Below, piece by piece: positions 1 through 6,530 of a stretch of 10,138 bases of DNA; positions within the stretch are counted from its first letter, which is position 1; each line of letters opens with the position of its first letter. This DNA is from Hyphomicrobiales bacterium (GTDB taxonomy: Bacteria; Pseudomonadota; Alphaproteobacteria; Parvibaculales; Parvibaculaceae): contig JAATFR010000431.1 in the NCBI GenBank assembly GCA_015655095.1, forward strand, positions 1-10,138, given 5' to 3'. The notes under the pieces were generated by a model. The model was not told the DNA's origin and searched no databases. It saw only the letters and a program-made list of their open reading frames with translations. The translations under genes and the position numbers were made by a program.

Positions 1-845
1 GCCGGGAAACCATGCGTCACGAAGGTGATCTCGTCTGCCGCATCCCCTGCAATCTTCAGAATGCCCGCATCGTCGAAACCATCCGTTCCCATGAAGGGGA
101 TAGTCAGCCCCGCCGACTTGAACTGCCGGGGGAAAACCCCGCCATCGGGAACGATAAAACCACCAAAGATCACGTCGGGCTTGGGGTTCATCGCCTCGAC
201 TTCAGCAAGCTGCGCACGGTAATCTGAAAGCCCGGTGTTGAAATTGATGCGCTTGAGCACCTTGCCGCCAAGCTTTTCAAAGGCCTGCCCGAAATACTCA
301 GGCGTCATCAGACCATAGCTGCCAACGTCATGCGTAATCATCAGAACGGCAGTCTTGTAGCCTTTCTTGATGGCGTATTGAGCGGCAAGAGCGGCAGACA
401 TGTTATCGCTGTAGGGGATCAGATAGCCATTCTCAGGCGCCGCCTGTGGAAACTGTGCCTGGGTCGAAGCAACGGAGAGCACCGGAATGCCCATGGGCAG
501 GGCCAGCATGGCAATAGGGATGGACGTGTCGTCCGACGGAGGAGAAAGAATGGCCGTCGCCTTGAGATCGATCAGCTCCTGGCCCGCGGTCGCGGCCACG
601 GCCGCATCGCTCTTCATATCGCGGGCTTCAAGGCGCAGCTTCCTGCCGAGCACGCCGCCTGCATCATTGAGGCGGTCCACCTCGCATTTTGCGCCATCGA
701 CGCTGTCGTAAGGCGCATACATGCCCGTCATCGCTGCGGCATAGCCGATGACAATATCATCATCGGCCGCATATGCCGTCATTGGGGCAAGCGTCGTACT
801 GATCATGCCCGCCACAGCCGCCAGAGCCCAGATATTCTTCATCAT
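1..845 (-). CDS. Liv-type ABC transporter periplasmic substrate-binding protein (C-terminus outside window)
   Basis: This is a periplasmic binding protein of the branched-chain amino acid (Liv/HAAT, Peripla_BP_6) type, which captures a small substrate and delivers it to an ABC importer. About 281 codons are visible and the end lies beyond the left edge. The start is one of two consecutive ATGs (845-843 or 842-840). It begins with a Sec signal peptide: a short basic start, a hydrophobic stretch, and an AYA cleavage motif at about residues 24-26. The mature protein opens with DIVIGYAAAMTGMYAPY and DAGGVLGRKL, typical of the first lobe. Later come a SPPSDDTSIPIA-type segment and GLSDYRAQLAEVEAMNPKPD, where LivK-like proteins form the hinge and second lobe. 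It lies 45 bp downstream of the ATPase gene on the same strand, so the two are probably co-transcribed. The substrate is not known: family members carry amino acids, amides, urea and aromatic acids. Confidence 0.9.
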   Translation of the reverse strand, partial: MMKNIWALAAVAGMISTTLAPMTAYAADDDIVIGYAAAMTGMYAPYDSVDGAKCEVDRLNDAGGVLGRKLRLEARDMKSDAAVAATAGQELIDLKATAILSPPSDDTSIPIAMLALPMGIPVLSVASTQAQFPQAAPENGYLIPYSDNMSAALAAQYAIKKGYKTAVLMITHDVGSYGLMTPEYFGQAFEKLGGKVLKRINFNTGLSDYRAQLAEVEAMNPKPDVIFGGFIVPDGGVFPRQFKSAGLTIPFMGTDGFDDAGILKIAGDAADEITFVTHGFP

Positions 846-890
846 CCCTGTTTCCAACTCCACTTGATGACAACCACGCACGTGGCAGCG

Positions 891-1712
891 TTAGTTCGAG
901 GCCTTGCGACCGAGGTAAACTTCAATGACCCGCTCATCGTGGCGGACTTCGTGGGGAAGACCGCTGACAATGACCTCGCCAAGATGCATCACATAAATCC
1001 GCTCGCTCACCTCCATGATGAAGCGCAGATCATGGTCAATGACGATGACGCCACAACCGAAACGGTCCCGAATGGCCTGCACCGACCCGATCAGGGCTTT
1101 TGACTCCTGTTCGTTCATGCCGGCAGCTGGCTCATCGAGAAGCACAACGTGGGGAGAGAGAGCCAGAGCGCGCGCAATTTCGACGCGCCGCTGATGACCA
1201 TAAGGCAGCGTTCCAGCCTTAAGCTCCGCCATCGAATGAAGATCAAGCAGGCTCAAAATCTCATCGATGTCGTGAACCTTGCGGCCATCACGATTATTCT
1301 TGGAAGTAACCTGCGCCACCTCGATATTCTGGCGGACGGTCAGGCGTTTGAAGAGGCGAATATTCTGAAATGTACGGGCGATGCCGCCCCGCGCGCAGTT
1401 CTCGGGCGAACCCGCTTTCAACTGCTTCCCTGACAGGTGGACCGTGCCGCTATCAGGCGTAAGAACCCCTGAAATGAGGTTCATCAATGTTGTCTTGCCC
1501 GCACCATTGGGACCGATCAGGCCGACAACCTCGCCAACCCGGCAATGGAGCGACACGTTCTGGACGGCATAGACGCCACCGAACTTCTTGCTTAGCCCCT
1601 CAATGACAATCGCCTCCGCCTCGGCCTCATCCCCGCCCGGGGCTTTACTGGAAACCATGGCATGATCTGTCCAGTCCACTGGCCTTTCGGCAAGATCGGC
1701 TAACGCGTTCAC
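891..1712 (-). CDS. livG: Liv-family ABC transporter ATP-binding protein (LivG-like)
   Basis: Cytoplasmic ATPase that powers a branched-chain amino acid-type ABC importer. Counted from the chosen GTG start (1712), the protein has 273 residues. The Walker A motif GPNGAGKTT is at about 67-75. It is followed by the Q-loop segment ARTFQNIRLF, a LivG-type signature LPYGHQRRVEIARAL, Walker B VVLLDEPAAGMN, and the H-loop in IDHD. These, with the C-terminal EVIVSG and EVYLG elements, match LivG rather than LivF. The GTG at 1712 is chosen because GGAGG (1720-1724) stands 7 nt upstream. The reading frame stays open to a GTG at 1733, which has no such site. An unusual acidic, alanine-rich stretch of about 34 residues precedes the ATPase core. 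It is first in its transcript, ahead of the binding-protein gene. Permease genes (livH/livM) and livF are not in the window and may lie to the left. Confidence 0.9.
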   Translation of the reverse strand: MNALADLAERPVDWTDHAMVSSKAPGGDEAEAEAIVIEGLSKKFGGVYAVQNVSLHCRVGEVVGLIGPNGAGKTTLMNLISGVLTPDSGTVHLSGKQLKAGSPENCARGGIARTFQNIRLFKRLTVRQNIEVAQVTSKNNRDGRKVHDIDEILSLLDLHSMAELKAGTLPYGHQRRVEIARALALSPHVVLLDEPAAGMNEQESKALIGSVQAIRDRFGCGVIVIDHDLRFIMEVSERIYVMHLGEVIVSGLPHEVRHDERVIEVYLGRKASN

Positions 1713-1719
1713 TAGGCAC

Positions 1720-1724
1720 CCTCC
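1720..1724 (-). promoter_or_regulatory. Ribosome binding site deciding the GTG start of livG
   Basis: GGAGG on the minus strand lies 7 nt before a GTG at 1712-1710. No comparable site precedes the upstream in-frame GTG at 1733 or the internal ATG of the AMVSS segment, so this site sets the likely start. Confidence 0.65.
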
Positions 1725-1920
1725 AAGCAACACTCATCAACACGAACCGGCATGGCTCAGCCAACCCGTCCTCACAATCCGTCCTGGTTTTCTCCCTGAA
1801 AGTCCGGGGTCTGCCTGCCCCGTTTTCGATCACTAAAGACTATGACCGTATTTTGAGCACGTAACTCCATCAAAAGGAGGATTAGTCCGGGCCCGGCCCT
1901 CTGGTTACGCTTGCGACCAT

Positions 1921-1965
1921 GTTGTCGGAAGCGCCTTGTTCCGAGGCGCCAATTGCCGGGACAAC
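1921..1965. repeat. Nested inverted repeat between livG and the aminotransferase
   Basis: An outer pair GTTGTC (1921-1926) / GACAAC (1960-1965) encloses an inner perfect pair GCGCCT (1931-1936) / AGGCGC (1944-1949) with a 7-nt loop. It lies about 70 bp before the TTG start of the aminotransferase. It could be a regulator-binding dyad or a leader RNA hairpin for either divergent transcript. There is no T-run after it, so it is not a typical intrinsic terminator. Confidence 0.5.
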
Positions 1966-2019
1966 CCCCATCCAGACGGCCGTAGACCTGTCGAGACATG
2001 TTTGCCGGCCGCAGCCGTC

Positions 2020-2025
2020 AAGGAG
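2020..2025 (+). promoter_or_regulatory. Ribosome binding site deciding the TTG start of the aminotransferase
   Basis: AAGGAG is followed by an 8-nt spacer and then TTG at 2034. The site lies inside the reading frame that opens at ATG 1998, and that ATG has no Shine-Dalgarno match. The TTG is therefore the better start, and the first 12 codons of the longer frame are probably untranslated leader. Confidence 0.6.
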
Positions 2026-2033
2026 TGCTAAGC

Positions 2034-3386
2034 TTGCTCAAGAATGATATATCCACCTTGGCCGTCGATCACTGCATTTTTTCAATTATCGACAAGGCGG
2101 TTGTAGAAGAGAACGGCCCGCGCATCGTTGCCAGCGGGTCGGGACTTACCATCACCGACGGGGCCGAGCGTTCCTATACCGACATGGTCGGCGGCTATAC
2201 GCGGCCCAATTCGCTGGGCTACGGCAATGAGGAAATCGCTCGGGCCTATTATGATCAGGCCTGCAAGATGCACTATGCGGGCACCGTCGACATCGTGACC
2301 GGCCCCATGGTGGAGCTGGCACAGACCCTGACCGAGCTGACCCCGGGCGCCCTGTCTCGAGCCTTCTTCACCAGCGGCGGCTCTGAAGCGGTCGAATCGG
2401 CAATCAAGATCGCCAAGCATTACCAGCAGGGCAGCGGCCGCAAGCCCCACGCCTACAAGATCATTTCCCGCTGGAACGCCTATCATGGCGCGACCGCCGG
2501 GGCGATGTCGCTGACCAACCATCTGACCGTCGCCCAGTCGCCCGATCCGCGCCTGCCGGGCGTGAGCTTCATTCCGAACCCCCAGTGCTATCGCAACCCG
2601 TTCGGCATGAGTGAAGATGATTATTTCACTTTCTGTGCCGACTATCTGGAGCAGCAGATCCTGCATGAAGGGCCGGAACTGGTCGCCGCCTTCATCGGCG
2701 AGCCGATAATGCAGGCCAATGGCGCACAGATACCGAGCAAGGCCTACTGGCAGCGCGTGCGCGACATCTGCACAAAATACGGCGTGCTGCTGATCATGGA
2801 TGAGGTGATCTGCGGCTTTGGTCGGACGGGCACCTGGTTCGCAGCGGAGCATTTCGGCATCGAGCCCGACATTCTGACCATGGCCAAAGCCATGACTGCC
2901 GGCTATGCCCCCATGGGCGCCGCCATGACGACGCCCGAGATCGCCGACGCCATCCCGCATTTTCGCCATGTCCACACCTACAGCGGTCACGCCGCCAGCG
3001 CGGCTGCGGCCCTGGCCACCATTGCCATCAAGAAGCGGGGCGGGCTGATCGAAAAGGCGCTTGATAATGGCGTCTATTTCCAGTCCGAACTCAAGGCAGC
3101 GCTCGGCGACAACCCGGTAGTTGGCCAGATCCGCGGTCTTGGGCACTGGCACGCGATCGACTTCACCTCGGACCGCGCCACCAAGGCATTGCCGAACCCG
3201 GAAATGGTCAGCGCGATCGTCAACGGCATTAAGCAGCGCGGCATCCTCGTCGGCGCGGCCGGCACCTCCATGGAGGTGGCGCCAGCCCTCATCGCCACGC
3301 GCGAGGACTTTGACCGGACGGTATCTGCTACCGTCGAAGCCATCGAAGACGCCGCCGCCCGGTTCGGTCTCGCGACCGCCGCCTGA
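2034..3386 (+). CDS. Class III PLP-dependent aminotransferase
   Basis: Soluble pyridoxal-phosphate aminotransferase of class III (omega-amino acid/diamine/taurine type), moving an amino group, usually from a terminal amine, to a keto acid. From the TTG start it has 450 residues, normal for the family. SGGSEAVESAIKIA (about 114-127) forms the cofactor phosphate-binding region. The YHGAT segment (about 150-154) carries the tyrosine that stacks on PLP. MDEVICGFGRTG holds the Asp (about D256) that contacts the PLP ring nitrogen. TMAKAMTAGYAPMGA holds the Schiff-base lysine (about K285). The alternative ATG at 1998 would add 12 residues but lacks a ribosome site. It is followed after 23 bp by the reductase gene with its own AAGGAG, so the two are probably one operon. 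The donor amine cannot be deduced. The liv genes and the glutamine synthetase-like gene nearby suggest amine or amino acid catabolism. Confidence 0.92.
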   Translation: MLKNDISTLAVDHCIFSIIDKAVVEENGPRIVASGSGLTITDGAERSYTDMVGGYTRPNSLGYGNEEIARAYYDQACKMHYAGTVDIVTGPMVELAQTLTELTPGALSRAFFTSGGSEAVESAIKIAKHYQQGSGRKPHAYKIISRWNAYHGATAGAMSLTNHLTVAQSPDPRLPGVSFIPNPQCYRNPFGMSEDDYFTFCADYLEQQILHEGPELVAAFIGEPIMQANGAQIPSKAYWQRVRDICTKYGVLLIMDEVICGFGRTGTWFAAEHFGIEPDILTMAKAMTAGYAPMGAAMTTPEIADAIPHFRHVHTYSGHAASAAAALATIAIKKRGGLIEKALDNGVYFQSELKAALGDNPVVGQIRGLGHWHAIDFTSDRATKALPNPEMVSAIVNGIKQRGILVGAAGTSMEVAPALIATREDFDRTVSATVEAIEDAAARFGLATAA

Positions 3387-3409
3387 AGGCGGCCAAGGAG
3401 TAGTAGAGA

Positions 3410-4462
3410 ATGACACGCCGCAAGACCGCAATCGTCTCCGGTGGCCTGGGTGTGATCGGCCGCAATCTGGTCGATCACCTGACCGCCACGGGGGACTGGG
3501 ATGTGATCGCCCTGTCGCGCCGGGCCCCGGATTTCGAGACCCCGGCCCGTTTCGTCTCGATTGATCTTCTCGATCCGGCCGCAACGCTCGAAACGATCCG
3601 TACCCTTGGCCCCATCAATTATGTTTTCCACGCGGCTTATCAGGAACATGCCGACCCGGCAGCCCAGGTCGAAGCCAATACAGCGATGCTGCGCAATCTG
3701 GTGACAGCCGTTGAGACAGCCTCTCCCTCTCTGGAGCGGGTCGTCCTTTATGAGGGTGCGAAATATTACGGCGTCCATCTGGGCGCTTTCCCGACTCCCG
3801 CGCTGGAGAGCGATGCCCGGCATATGCCGCCCAACTTTTATTATAATCAGGAGGACTGGCTAAAGGCCGCCGCGGAGGGAAAAAAATGGGACTTCCTGGT
3901 GCTCAGGCCCGATGTCGTCTGCGGTTTTGCCCTCGGCAGCCCGATGAATTTCCTGATGGTGCTCGGTGTCTATGCCGCCATCTGCCGCGAGCTTGGCCTG
4001 CCCATGCGCTTTCCGGGCACCCAGGAGTGCTACAACCGGCTGGCGCAGGTAACAGACGCGGGCCAACTCGCCCGCGCCTCCGTCTGGGCTGTGGAAAAGG
4101 CCCCTGCGGGGGAAGCCTATAATCTGACCAATGGCGATGTTTTCCGGTGGAACCGGATGTGGCCCGCCCTGGCCGCAAGCTTCGGCCTTGAACCGGGCAT
4201 GCCCCAGACCATCAACCTGATCGATATGATGAAGGACAAGGGGCCGGTCTGGGACAAGATCGTCAGCAAGCACGGCCTTGTGCCCGGAAAATTCGAGCAG
4301 ATCGTCGCTTGGGGATTTGGAGACTTCGTCTTTCGCTGCGACTTTGACGTCGTCTCCAGTACCACAAAAATCCGGCAAGCCGGTTTTCAGGACATTGTCG
4401 ATAGCGAAACAATGTTCCAGAGCATGTTCGCGGAACTCAAGCGCCGCAAACTTCTGCCCTGA
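3410..4462 (+). CDS. PRISE-type SDR reductase (progesterone 5-beta-reductase/iridoid synthase-like)
   Basis: An extended short-chain dehydrogenase/reductase of 350 residues that resembles the PRISE group, NAD(P)H-dependent enzymes that reduce the C=C of activated enones or enals. The nucleotide-binding motif is GGLGVIG (11-17). In place of the classical YxxxK, it shows the PRISE arrangement: a lysine in YEGAKYYG (K118) and a tyrosine in PNFYYNQED (Y144/Y145). Further family landmarks are RPDVVCGFALGSPMN, the conserved VYAAIC, NGDVFRWNRMWP at about 231-242 and the C-terminal KLLP. AAGGAG sits 9 nt before the ATG. It follows the aminotransferase by 23 bp and converges on ridA with only 8 bp between the stop codons. 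Family assignment rests on remembered motif similarity to plant enzymes. The physiological substrate is unknown, and a sugar- or polyketide-acting SDR cannot be excluded. Confidence 0.82.
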   Translation: MTRRKTAIVSGGLGVIGRNLVDHLTATGDWDVIALSRRAPDFETPARFVSIDLLDPAATLETIRTLGPINYVFHAAYQEHADPAAQVEANTAMLRNLVTAVETASPSLERVVLYEGAKYYGVHLGAFPTPALESDARHMPPNFYYNQEDWLKAAAEGKKWDFLVLRPDVVCGFALGSPMNFLMVLGVYAAICRELGLPMRFPGTQECYNRLAQVTDAGQLARASVWAVEKAPAGEAYNLTNGDVFRWNRMWPALAASFGLEPGMPQTINLIDMMKDKGPVWDKIVSKHGLVPGKFEQIVAWGFGDFVFRCDFDVVSSTTKIRQAGFQDIVDSETMFQSMFAELKRRKLLP

Positions 4463-4470
4463 ACACCAAC

Positions 4471-4881
4471 TCAGGAGATCACGGCAATGGCCGTGATCTC
4501 CACGAGCTGGGCGGGATGGACGAAGCCGCTGACGGCGATGGTGGTGCTGCACGGGTGATGATCGCCCAGCCACGGCCCGATGACGGCCTCAAGAGCCGTC
4601 ATGAAGCCCGTTATGTCGGTCGTATAGAAAGTCCAGCTCGCCAGATTCTTGCGGCTCAACCCTTCGGACTTGAGGCAATCATCGATCACCCGGAGTACAA
4701 AAGCCACCTGCGCGGCCATGTCTCCTTCGCCGACGAGTACCATGTCCGTCAGTCCTCCCTTCAGGGGTGCGACGCCGGAAAGATAGACCGTGTCGCCTGC
4801 ACGCGCGATCTGCGAGAAGGCGAGAGTCGAAAAGACTTCAGGCGCGAAGTAGTCAATTTCGGGGGAACTTGTTTTCAGCAT
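4471..4881 (-). CDS. RidA/YjgF/UK114-family protein
   Basis: Small soluble protein of 136 residues from the RidA superfamily. Founding members are trimers that hydrolyse reactive enamine/imine intermediates made by PLP enzymes; other subfamilies act in specific catabolic pathways. Typical elements are the AGDTVYLSGVAP strand-turn near residue 28, the long helix around AAQVAFVLRVIDDCL, and the C-terminal LVEITAIAVIS. The ATG at 4881 has AGGAA about 9 nt upstream. It follows the oxygenase gene by 28 bp, so they are probably co-transcribed. The catalytic arginine of canonical RidA (Arg105 in E. coli, in an ARLP context) is absent: the matching stretch reads AVSGFVHPAQ. This points away from the archetypal enamine deaminase and towards an Arg-less Rid subfamily. 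The function here is open. Its placement beside an aminotransferase operon suggests handling of an imine or related intermediate (inference). Confidence 0.9.
   Translation of the reverse strand: MLKTSSPEIDYFAPEVFSTLAFSQIARAGDTVYLSGVAPLKGGLTDMVLVGEGDMAAQVAFVLRVIDDCLKSEGLSRKNLASWTFYTTDITGFMTALEAVIGPWLGDHHPCSTTIAVSGFVHPAQLVEITAIAVIS
4474..4501. terminator. Perfect 12-bp hairpin between convergent genes, inside the 3' end of ridA
   Basis: GGAGATCACGGC (4474-4485) and GCCGTGATCTCC (4490-4501) are perfect inverted repeats with a 4-nt loop, AATG. The hairpin lies just after the reductase stop codon and within the last codons of the leftward ridA gene. It is the only strong stem at this convergent junction and could end transcription from both sides. 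Neither strand shows a real T-tract after the stem, so it may slow polymerase or protect RNA 3' ends rather than act as a classical intrinsic terminator. Confidence 0.6.
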
Positions 4882-4909
4882 TCCGGATATTTCCTGTTAA
4901 TCACTCGTG

Positions 4910-5800
4910 TCACTGACCGACTTCCTCAAGGAAGCTGCTGGCCGAATCCTGTTTCCCTGCGGTCTTCTCCATATGCTCGATGCCGAAGCTCGTGCGCTCC
5001 TCGGGTCTGTGCAGCACCCACATCGGATCTTCCGCATCCCCCACATAGCCAAGTGCGAAGCAGCCGAGCTGATAGCCCATCACCTTCAAAAGATCCTCAG
5101 GCAGGGTCCGTGCGATTTCCAGCGGCGTGGAAAGATACTGGTTTTCTTCCTGACGCACCCAGCCGACGGCATAGGTGATGTTGATCGCCTGCCGGACCTT
5201 GTCAGACCGGTTTTCACCCGCGCCGTGATAAATCTTGCCGGTATAGAACAGGGCCGAACCTCGCTTCATCGCAGCCTGAATGCTCTGGTCGCGGGGATAT
5301 TTCTGGTCCCCCGCAACGAGATGGCTGCCGGGCACGACGTGAGTTGCGCCATTTTCAATGGTGAAGTCAGTGAAGGCCCACAGAATGTTGCACTGGACCT
5401 CATAATCGAGGGGGAACTTGAAAAAATCCCAGGCCAGCTCATCACGATGCAGGGGTTGGGCGGGAGACCCCGGGAACACGCTGATGATCTGTGTCAGGTG
5501 AAGGCGCATGGTCGTGGCCTTCTCAAGCCACTTGTCGGCGACTGCAATGGCAAGCGGGTTCATCACCAGGTCACGCGCGGCAGACGAACGCGCGATCATC
5601 GCGCCGGTCCGCTTCGTCAACTTGCCCAGCATATTGTCGATACCGAACGGCGACGCCTCGATATAAGGCCCCATTTCATCGGCAATGCTATCCATAAGCG
5701 ACGCCGGCACCAGTTCATCGACGATACAATAGCCGTGCTCACGCAGCGCCGCCGTAACATCCTCCATCGTGCTGTTTGACGGCAGATGAACAGCTTCCAT
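4910..5800 (-). CDS. Phytanoyl-CoA dioxygenase (PhyH)-family Fe(II)/2-oxoglutarate oxygenase
   Basis: A 296-residue non-heme iron oxygenase of the PhyH family, which uses O2 and 2-oxoglutarate to hydroxylate a substrate. The HxD part of the metal triad is at H118-R-D120 (PLHRDE). The distal histidine is H192 in KIYHGAGEN, followed 11 residues later by R203, which fits the arginine that binds the 2-oxoglutarate carboxylate. GATHVVPGSH before it is the usual PhyH signature. The ATG at 5800 is chosen because AGGAGG (5809-5814) stands 8 nt upstream. The frame is open further to 5926, but that extension has no ribosome site and overlaps the start of the divergent gene. It leads a two-gene transcript with ridA. 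PhyH enzymes act on acyl-CoAs, ectoine, amino acid derivatives, phosphonates and quaternary amines, so the substrate is unknown. Confidence 0.9.
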   Translation of the reverse strand: MEAVHLPSNSTMEDVTAALREHGYCIVDELVPASLMDSIADEMGPYIEASPFGIDNMLGKLTKRTGAMIARSSAARDLVMNPLAIAVADKWLEKATTMRLHLTQIISVFPGSPAQPLHRDELAWDFFKFPLDYEVQCNILWAFTDFTIENGATHVVPGSHLVAGDQKYPRDQSIQAAMKRGSALFYTGKIYHGAGENRSDKVRQAINITYAVGWVRQEENQYLSTPLEIARTLPEDLLKVMGYQLGCFALGYVGDAEDPMWVLHRPEERTSFGIEHMEKTAGKQDSASSFLEEVGQ

Positions 5801-5808
5801 GACATGCA

Positions 5809-5814
5809 CCTCCT
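5809..5814 (-). promoter_or_regulatory. Ribosome binding site deciding the start of the PhyH gene
   Basis: AGGAGG on the minus strand, 8 nt before the ATG at 5800, is a near-ideal Shine-Dalgarno sequence. It supports the 296-residue form over the longer open frame reaching 5926. Confidence 0.7.
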
Positions 5815-5828
5815 GTTGGAATTTAGCG

Positions 5829-5843
5829 CCAAGTCTCAGGCCA
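5829..5843 (-). promoter_or_regulatory. Weak sigma-54-like element before the PhyH-ridA operon
   Basis: On the minus strand TGGCCT is followed after 5 nt by TTGG, close to the sigma-54 pattern TGGCAC-N5-TTGC. The GG at -24 is present, but the C at -12 is replaced by G, which is a serious mismatch. The predicted start would be an A just before the AGGAGG. It is listed because a better sigma-54 site precedes the glutamine synthetase-like gene nearby. Confidence 0.25.
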
Positions 5844-5877
5844 GTGCGGACAGGAAGAAATCCACCTTCCGATGGAC

Positions 5878-5905
5878 TTGCCTCCGCCATGGCTATCTCT
5901 AGTAT
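5878..5905 (+). promoter_or_regulatory. Possible sigma-70 promoter for the DUF1349 gene
   Basis: TTGCCT (5878-5883) and TAGTAT (5900-5905) are separated by 16 bp. Each hexamer keeps four of six consensus bases. Transcription would begin around 5912, almost at the GGAG ribosome site (5913-5916), giving a very short leader. The match is modest and could be chance. Confidence 0.3.
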
Positions 5906-5924
5906 CCCGCCCGGAGACCGAACC

Positions 5925-6512
5925 ATGAAACAACAGGATTTTCAGACGGGCACATGGCTGAACAAGCCGGCGACGTCGCGCCTCTCCGGGGGTGAACTCA
6001 CCATAACGACAGATGCCAACACTGATTTCTGGCGCGATACCTTTTATGGTTTTCGCCGGGATAGCGGTCACTTCCTGGGTTTCGAGGCAGCAGGGGATTT
6101 CACAGCGGAAGTCCGACTGCGGGGAGATTTCCAGCAACTCTACGATCAGGCCGGACTTCTGGTCCGGATCGACGAGACCGTCTGGTGCAAGGCAGGCGTG
6201 GAATATAATGATGGGGTGATCTGTCCGGGCGCCGTGGTGACCAGAGGTCAGTCGGACTGGTCGATCAGCCAGATCGACATGGATTACAGTGACTTCTGGC
6301 TCAGGGTGACTGTCGCGAAGGGCGCATTGCAGGTCCGGATTTCACAAGACCGGACCCTCTGGCAGCTGCTCCGCCTCTCGCCCTTTCCGGTAGCGGACCG
6401 CTATCTGGTCGGGCCGATGTGCTGCACGCCCGAGCGGGCCGGCCTTGAGGTCACTTTCAGCGAGCTTGCAATCGGTCCTGCTCTTGCGCAGGGACTTCAC
6501 GACCAGTCATAA
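5925..6512 (+). CDS. DUF1349 domain protein (concanavalin-like fold)
   Basis: A 195-residue protein that I assign to the DUF1349 family. The family is related to yeast and bacterial YoaR-like proteins of beta-sandwich (concanavalin-like) fold and has no established biochemical role. Recognisable features are a run of beta-strand-like segments with the motifs TDFWRDTFYG near residue 29, GFEAAGDFTAEVRL, YDQAGLLVRIDETVWCKAGVEYNDG, and the closing FPVADRYLVGPMCCTPERAGLEVTF. There is no signal peptide or membrane segment, so it is probably cytoplasmic. The ATG at 5925 is chosen because GGAG stands 8 nt upstream; the upstream in-frame extension to 5799 overlaps the oxygenase coding region. It is transcribed divergently from the PhyH gene and converges on the glutamine synthetase-like gene with 18 bp between stops. 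Whether it binds a sugar-like or other ligand is unknown. Confidence 0.82.
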   Translation: MKQQDFQTGTWLNKPATSRLSGGELTITTDANTDFWRDTFYGFRRDSGHFLGFEAAGDFTAEVRLRGDFQQLYDQAGLLVRIDETVWCKAGVEYNDGVICPGAVVTRGQSDWSISQIDMDYSDFWLRVTVAKGALQVRISQDRTLWQLLRLSPFPVADRYLVGPMCCTPERAGLEVTFSELAIGPALAQGLHDQS

Positions 6513-6530
6513 ACGCCGCTACTATTGTGC

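Larger units (their letters stand above)
1713..2033. other. Divergent intergenic region with several inverted repeats
   Basis: This region separates livG (leftward) from the aminotransferase (rightward) and should hold both promoters. I see no convincing gene in it. It contains four dyads. CGGGG (1805-1809) and CCCCG (1818-1822) are followed by TTTT on the plus strand. CGTAAC (1860-1865) pairs with GTTACG (1904-1909), enclosing a CTCC/GGAG pair. CCGGGCCCGG at 1887-1896 is a perfect palindrome. The fourth is the nested structure at 1921-1965, listed separately. A clear sigma-70 promoter was not found in either direction. The dyads could be operators or a folded leader RNA. No known riboswitch consensus was recognised. 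Confidence 0.5.

Noticed and set aside
330..1103. 257-codon plus-strand frame spanning the binding-protein and ATPase genes
   Set aside because: Crosses two well-supported minus-strand genes, is His/Arg-rich, and has no recognisable domain.
1645..1833. Small minus-strand frame of 62 codons overlapping the start of livG
   Set aside because: Low-complexity basic composition, no good ribosome site at its ATG, and it runs into livG in another frame. Probably not translated.
1921..1965. Integron attC-like recombination site
   Set aside because: The GTT...AAC orientation is opposite to the attC core arrangement on both strands, and no integrase or cassette structure is present.
2082..3584. 500-codon open frame on the minus strand opposite the aminotransferase
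   Set aside because: Antisense shadow of a GC-rich gene. Its composition is rich in Arg, Gly and Asp with no domain motif, while the plus strand has clear PLP-enzyme motifs and a ribosome site.
4907..5779. 290-codon open frame on the plus strand opposite the PhyH gene
   Set aside because: Antisense shadow. The minus strand encodes a full iron-binding triad and has an AGGAGG site.
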